A stretch of 9,790 nt of DNA. Origin: an uncultured Clostridia bacterium (GTDB taxonomy: Bacteria; Bacillota; Clostridia; Peptostreptococcales; Anaerovoracaceae). The notes under the pieces are model-generated. The model was not told the DNA's origin, searched no databases, and saw only the letters and a list, made by a program, of their open reading frames with translations. The stretch covers positions 1-9,790 of the forward strand of contig CALZMV010000043.1 of assembly GCA_945788655.1 (NCBI GenBank), in the 5' to 3' direction. Below, in pieces: positions 6,681-9,790 of this stretch (position 1 is its first letter; the number at the start of each line of letters is the position of its first letter). The position numbers and the translations under genes are program-made.

Positions 6681-6766
6681 AAAACCTGATAATCACAATA
6701 GGCATAGTGGTGATTTTTTTGTTATTGAATAGCTTTCAGCTTAAATGTATAGGCATAATGAGATAA
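6677..6766 (+). CDS. Small membrane peptide 4 (29 aa), last gene of the Tad-like operon
   Basis: A 29-codon frame whose ATG overlaps the preceding stop (ATGA at 6677-6680), with GGAG at 6665-6668 as ribosome site. The product MKNLIITIGIVVIFLLLN plus 11 residues is one hydrophobic helix with the same MKNLIxxIG start as the three preceding proteins. That repetition argues against chance. It may be a genuine micro-protein or a shortened copy that lost its polar part. It ends four bases before the -35 box of the next transcription unit. Function unknown. Confidence 0.6.
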   Translation: MKNLIITIGIVVIFLLLNSFQLKCIGIMR

Positions 6767-6770
6767 ATAC

Positions 6771-6799
6771 TTGACATGAGATGCTAAAAGTAATAAAAT
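6771..6799 (+). promoter_or_regulatory. Sigma-A promoter of the cation ATPase unit
   Basis: TTGACA (6771-6776), a 17-bp spacer and TAAAAT (6794-6799): consensus -35, five of six -10 positions and ideal spacing. Transcription would begin near 6806, at the 5' edge of the riboswitch. Confidence 0.8.
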
Positions 6800-6805
6800 A
6801 ATTTT

Positions 6806-6903
6806 TTATAAGAGGGAGTAACTGGCATCAAAAGATGTGATATTTTGCGTCAATACGATTAAAGTTTTTAATCCGCAAATATCTTAAATAGTAAGACTTT
6901 TAT
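6806..6903 (+). ncRNA. yybP-ykoY (Mn2+-sensing) riboswitch, aptamer
   Basis: The leader of the ATPase gene carries the two conserved loop segments of the yybP-ykoY class as I remember it: GGGAGTA (6814-6820) and TCAATAC (6850-6856). Stems I can draw: GCATC/GATGT with an AAAA loop (6825-6838); a long helix from GATA and TTTGCG (6839-6849, one bulged T) to CGCAAATATC (6874-6883), whose internal loop is TCAATAC, capped by GATTAAA/TTTAATC (6857-6863/6867-6873); a possible small hairpin TCTTA/TAAGA (6882-6886/6892-6896); and a closing helix ATAAGAG/CTTTTAT (6808-6814/6897-6903, one G-U). The closing strand overlaps the terminator's 5' arm, so Mn2+ binding would favour read-through (ON switch). Known members precede Mn2+ exporters, including P-type ATPases such as Lactococcus YoaB, which fits the gene downstream. 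Confidence 0.78.
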
Positions 6904-6932
6904 CGTATATTATATGGTAAAAGTCTTTTTTT
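6893..6932 (+). terminator. Intrinsic terminator, riboswitch expression platform
   Basis: AAGACTTTTA (6893-6902) pairs perfectly with TAAAAGTCTT (6918-6927), the helix can continue inward with A-T, C-G and G-U pairs to about 6908/6912, and a run of seven T follows (6926-6932). It lies 30 nt before the ATPase start, as expected of a transcription-attenuating platform, and would also stop read-through from the Tad-like operon, which has no terminator of its own. Confidence 0.88.
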
Positions 6933-6961
6933 GTTGACTTTTGACCGGAAAGGAAGGAAAA

Positions 6962-9598
6962 ATGCAATATTATTTAAAATCGAAGGATGAAACTTTAACG
7001 GGATTTAAAACCAGCTTAGAAGGTCTTTCATCCCAGGAGGCTGAAATCAGATTAGAATCAAATGGAAAGAATAAACTGGATGAACCACCAAAGGACACCC
7101 TGCTTAAAAGATTTCTTTCTCAATTTGCTGATCCAATGATTATCATCCTGATAATTGCAGCTACAATTTCAGGAATAACAGCTTTTTATGCAGATGAAAG
7201 CTTTGCAGATGTTATTATTATCATGGCTGTAGTAATAATCAATGCTGTTCTGGGCGTATACCAGGAAAGCAAGGCGGAGAAAGCCATAGAAGCTCTCCAG
7301 GAAATGGCAGCTGCTACAAGTAAGGTTTACAGAGATGGTAAGATAACAACCGTAAAGAGCGAAGATTTAGTTAAAGGTGATATAGTTGTCCTAGAGGCTG
7401 GAGACGCTGTTCCTGCGGATGGCAGAATTATTCAGTGTGCAAGCATGAAGATTGAAGAGGCGGCACTTACAGGTGAATCTGTGCCTGTAGATAAGACTGA
7501 GGATACTTTAGACCTGGGAGACAGCAAGGACATACCGTTAGGTGACCGTAGGAACATGGTATATATGGGAAGCACTGTGGTTTATGGTCGTGGTATGGCT
7601 GTTATATGCGATACAGGCATGGATACTGAGATGGGTAAGATTGCGGATGCATTGGCACAGGCTAAAGAGGGCAAGACTCCTCTTCAGATTAAGCTTGCAC
7701 AATTAAGCAAAATATTGACCGTTTTAGTTCTTGCAATATGTATAGTAATATTTGGCGTAAGTCTTATGAGAGCTGATACATTAAATGGTACAGTTGTATT
7801 AGATATGTTTATGGTTGCTGTTTCACTGGCAGTAGCTGCTATTCCTGAAGGTCTTGCGGCAGTAGTAACCATTGTACTATCAATCGGTGTTACTAATATG
7901 AGCAAGAGAAATGCAATAATTCGCAAACTGACAGCAGTGGAAACACTTGGCTGTGCACAGATTATCTGCTCTGACAAGACAGGGACTCTAACACAGAATA
8001 AGATGACAGTAGTTGATTACTTTGGTGAAGATGAAAAACTGCTGGCTCAGGCAATGGCGCTTTGCTGTGACGCTAAGATTTCATCGGGCGAAAGTGAAGC
8101 TACAGGCGAACCTACAGAATGTGCACTTGTAAACTATGGTGCAAAGCTTGGCATAGATAAAACAACTGTAGAAAACAAGTTACCGAGAGTAGAAGAGGTC
8201 CCTTTCGACAGCGGAAGAAAAATGATGACAACACTCCATGCAGATAAGGAAAGCGGCAAGGTAATTCAGTATACTAAAGGCGCTCCGGATGAAGTTCTGA
8301 AAAAATGCACTTTGATCATGGAAAATGGTGTTGAAAGAGATATTACTTCCGAAGATAAAGAAAAAATACTAAAAGCAAATAAGGAAATGGCCGACAAAGC
8401 GCTGCGAGTTCTTATGGCTTCTCAGAAGGTTTACGAAAAAATGCCGGAGAAAGTTTCAACTGATGTAGAAAATAATCTCTGTTTCCTTGGATTGGTGGGT
8501 ATGATTGATCCTGTTAGACCTGAGGTAAAGGCAGCCATAGAAGAATGTAACAGCGCCGGAATTACACCTGTAATGATAACAGGCGACCACGTTGATACGG
8601 CAGCTGCAATTGGCAGAGAACTTGGAATTCTTACAGATGACAGAAGAGCCATAACGGGTGCACAGCTTAACGAAATGGATGATGAAACATTCAAAAGAGA
8701 GATTGAACACATTGGGGTATATGCACGTGTTCAGCCTGAACATAAGGTTAGAATTGTTAAGATGTGGAAAGAAAAAGGTTATGTAACTGCCATGACCGGC
8801 GACGGAGTAAACGATGCTCCAAGTATAAAATCTGCTGATATAGGCGTTGGTATGGGAATTACAGGCACCGATGTTACAAAAAATGTAGCTGACATGGTTC
8901 TTGCTGACGACAACTTTGCCACAATTGTAGGTGCAGTTGCAGAAGGCAGAAGAATATACGATAACATCCGTAAGTCAATACAGTTCCTGCTGGCATCTAA
9001 TATGTCAGAAGTAATAAGTATCTTTGTTGCAACGATGTTAGGCTTCACAATACTACACCCTGTTCATCTGTTATGGATTAATCTGGTAACAGACTGCTTC
9101 CCTGCACTTGCATTAGGAGTAGAAAAGCCGGAAGCAGATATTATGAAACGTTCACCAAGAAAAACAACAGATGGTATTTTTGCCGGTGGAGTTGGAATTG
9201 ACGTATTATATCAAGGAATTGTAGTTTCAATCTTAACATTGGCAGCATATTTTATAGGCCATTATATTGAGTCCGGAGTATGGGAAATAGCTACAAGTCC
9301 TGATGGAACAACAATGGCGTTTTTAACAATGTCTATGACTGAAATTTTCCACAGCTTTAACATGCGTTCTCAGAGAGGAAGCTTGTTTAAATTGAACAAT
9401 AGAAACAAGGCTATATTATTAGCAGGTCTGGCAAGCTTTATTATGACTTCCGTCGTTATATATGTTCCGTTCCTTGCAGAAGCCTTTGAATTTGAACACA
9501 TAAGCTTACTTGAGTACTCAGTAGCAATGCTTCTTGCAGTTTCAATTATTCCGATAGTTGAAATTGTTAAGTTCTTCCAGAGAAGAGCAACAAAATAA
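6962..9598 (+). CDS. P-type IIA cation-transporting ATPase (Ca2+/Mn2+ exporter type)
   Basis: An 878-aa integral membrane pump that uses ATP to export divalent cations. All P-type landmarks are present: actuator TGES (170-173), PEGL in M4 (295-298), phosphorylation motif DKTGTLT with Asp338, TGD (540-542) and hinge GDGVNDAP (613-620). Residues matching the SERCA Ca2+ ligands are kept: Glu296 (M4), Asn680 and Glu683 (M5), Asn707, Thr710 and Asp711 (M6), Glu794 (M8), so both ion sites look intact. Length and order (N-terminal cation-ATPase domain, M1-M10) are normal. The ATG at 6962 follows AGGAAGG (6951-6957); the in-frame TTG at 6941 sits just behind the terminator without a ribosome site. 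The upstream Mn2+-type riboswitch suggests Mn2+ efflux as the physiological role, like YoaB/MgtA of lactic acid bacteria. Ca2+ transport (YloB/CaxP-like) is possible too. Confidence 0.92.
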   Translation: MQYYLKSKDETLTGFKTSLEGLSSQEAEIRLESNGKNKLDEPPKDTLLKRFLSQFADPMIIILIIAATISGITAFYADESFADVIIIMAVVIINAVLGVYQESKAEKAIEALQEMAAATSKVYRDGKITTVKSEDLVKGDIVVLEAGDAVPADGRIIQCASMKIEEAALTGESVPVDKTEDTLDLGDSKDIPLGDRRNMVYMGSTVVYGRGMAVICDTGMDTEMGKIADALAQAKEGKTPLQIKLAQLSKILTVLVLAICIVIFGVSLMRADTLNGTVVLDMFMVAVSLAVAAIPEGLAAVVTIVLSIGVTNMSKRNAIIRKLTAVETLGCAQIICSDKTGTLTQNKMTVVDYFGEDEKLLAQAMALCCDAKISSGESEATGEPTECALVNYGAKLGIDKTTVENKLPRVEEVPFDSGRKMMTTLHADKESGKVIQYTKGAPDEVLKKCTLIMENGVERDITSEDKEKILKANKEMADKALRVLMASQKVYEKMPEKVSTDVENNLCFLGLVGMIDPVRPEVKAAIEECNSAGITPVMITGDHVDTAAAIGRELGILTDDRRAITGAQLNEMDDETFKREIEHIGVYARVQPEHKVRIVKMWKEKGYVTAMTGDGVNDAPSIKSADIGVGMGITGTDVTKNVADMVLADDNFATIVGAVAEGRRIYDNIRKSIQFLLASNMSEVISIFVATMLGFTILHPVHLLWINLVTDCFPALALGVEKPEADIMKRSPRKTTDGIFAGGVGIDVLYQGIVVSILTLAAYFIGHYIESGVWEIATSPDGTTMAFLTMSMTEIFHSFNMRSQRGSLFKLNNRNKAILLAGLASFIMTSVVIYVPFLAEAFEFEHISLLEYSVAMLLAVSIIPIVEIVKFFQRRATK

Positions 9599-9618
9599 AT
9601 ATATAATATTAAAAATTG

Positions 9619-9643
9619 GCCCGGCAGCTATTTACTGTCGGGC
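9619..9643 (+). terminator. GC-rich stem-loop after the ATPase gene, possible terminator
   Basis: GCCCGGCAG (9619-9627) pairs with CTGTCGGGC (9635-9643), nine pairs with one G-U and a 7-nt loop, 21 bases after the stop codon. The downstream tract GATTTGATGTT is only weakly T-rich, so termination on this strand may be inefficient; on the opposite strand the hairpin is followed by CAATTTTTAAT. Its position after the stop codon supports a terminator role. Confidence 0.6.
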
Positions 9644-9659
9644 GATTTGATGTTATAAT
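9631..9659 (+). promoter_or_regulatory. Promoter of the downstream kinase gene
   Basis: A perfect -10 box TATAAT (9654-9659) is preceded after 17 bp by TTTACT (9631-9636), four of six -35 positions. The -35 lies in the loop and descending arm of the stem-loop above. Transcription would start near 9666, leaving a leader of about 60 nt. Confidence 0.6.
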
Positions 9660-9728
9660 ACCTCTGCTATTGTTAAAAAAACAGCAAAGTCTTATGAATA
9701 CAGTTTGAAACTATCTTGGAGAGAAAAA

Positions 9729-9790
9729 ATGAGTATTGTTGTTGGAATTGATATAGGTGGAAGCACAACTAAAATTGCAGGCTTTAAAGG
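9729..9790 (+). CDS. ASKHA-fold kinase, 3'-truncated; possibly type II pantothenate kinase
   Basis: Only the first 20 codons are in the window. They read MSIVVGIDIGGSTTKIAGFK, containing the phosphate-1 loop GIDIGGSTTK of the acetate kinase/sugar kinase/Hsp70 (ASKHA) superfamily. The GGSTTKI-GF form and the MSIVVG start resemble clostridial type II pantothenate kinases (first step of CoA synthesis); BadF/BadG-type activating ATPases and ROK sugar kinases are alternatives that 20 residues cannot exclude. The ATG at 9729 is preceded by GGAGAG (9718-9723). Confidence 0.7.
   Translation, partial: MSIVVGIDIGGSTTKIAGFK

Noticed and set aside
6785..6924. TAAAAGT at 6785-6791 as an antiterminator strand, identical to the terminator's 3' arm at 6918-6924
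   Set aside because: It lies between the -35 and -10 boxes of the promoter at 6771-6799, upstream of the predicted transcription start, so it would not be in the leader RNA. Pairing of 6808-6814 with 6897-6903 is the better candidate.
6941..6961. TTG 6941 as the start of the P-type ATPase
   Set aside because: It follows the terminator T run by only eight bases and has no ribosome site, whereas ATG 6962 is preceded by AGGAAGG and gives the usual N-terminus of the family.

Overview
The window comes from a low-GC Gram-positive bacterium, most likely an anaerobic Firmicute of the class Clostridia. The basis is AT-rich DNA, purine-rich Shine-Dalgarno sites before almost every gene, hairpin-plus-U-run terminators, canonical TTGACA promoters and clostridial-looking protein families. 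All convincing genes are on the + strand. I cannot name a species from this sequence.

Region 1 (1-1790) is housekeeping: the 3' part of a metallo-beta-lactamase/beta-CASP ribonuclease-like protein, one base from a uridine kinase gene (udk), closed by a strong intrinsic terminator.

Region 2 (about 1820-6766) is the accessory part. A promoter, preceded by TGAC motifs repeated every 10-11 bp, drives a tightly packed operon. It opens with a small protein resembling a regulator family of Firmicute phages and mobile elements. A compact Tad (Flp-pilus-like) secretion machine follows: a CpaB/RcpC-like SAF protein, a CpaF/TadA-type ATPase, a TadB-like membrane protein and a short membrane protein in the TadC position. 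The operon ends with four very small membrane proteins (50, 56, 110 and 29 aa) that all begin with a variant of MK(N/D)LIxxIG. Three are too short for ordinary gene callers. They are the best candidates for the pilin-like or substrate/accessory subunits. No prepilin peptidase, TadZ/CpaE or canonical Flp pilin is present in the window.

Region 3 (6771-9598) is a separate transcription unit. A near-perfect promoter is followed by a leader that matches the yybP-ykoY manganese riboswitch class and then a terminator whose 5' arm can alternatively pair with the start of the leader. The unit encodes an 878-aa P-type IIA cation ATPase with complete catalytic motifs and SERCA-like ion ligands, probably an Mn2+/Ca2+ exporter induced by Mn2+.

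Region 4 (9599-9790) holds a GC-rich stem-loop, a promoter overlapping it, and the first 62 bases of an ASKHA-fold kinase gene, perhaps a type II pantothenate kinase.

Several starts are placed 9 nt downstream of the longest possible start, because the upstream in-frame GTG is part of the Shine-Dalgarno sequence.
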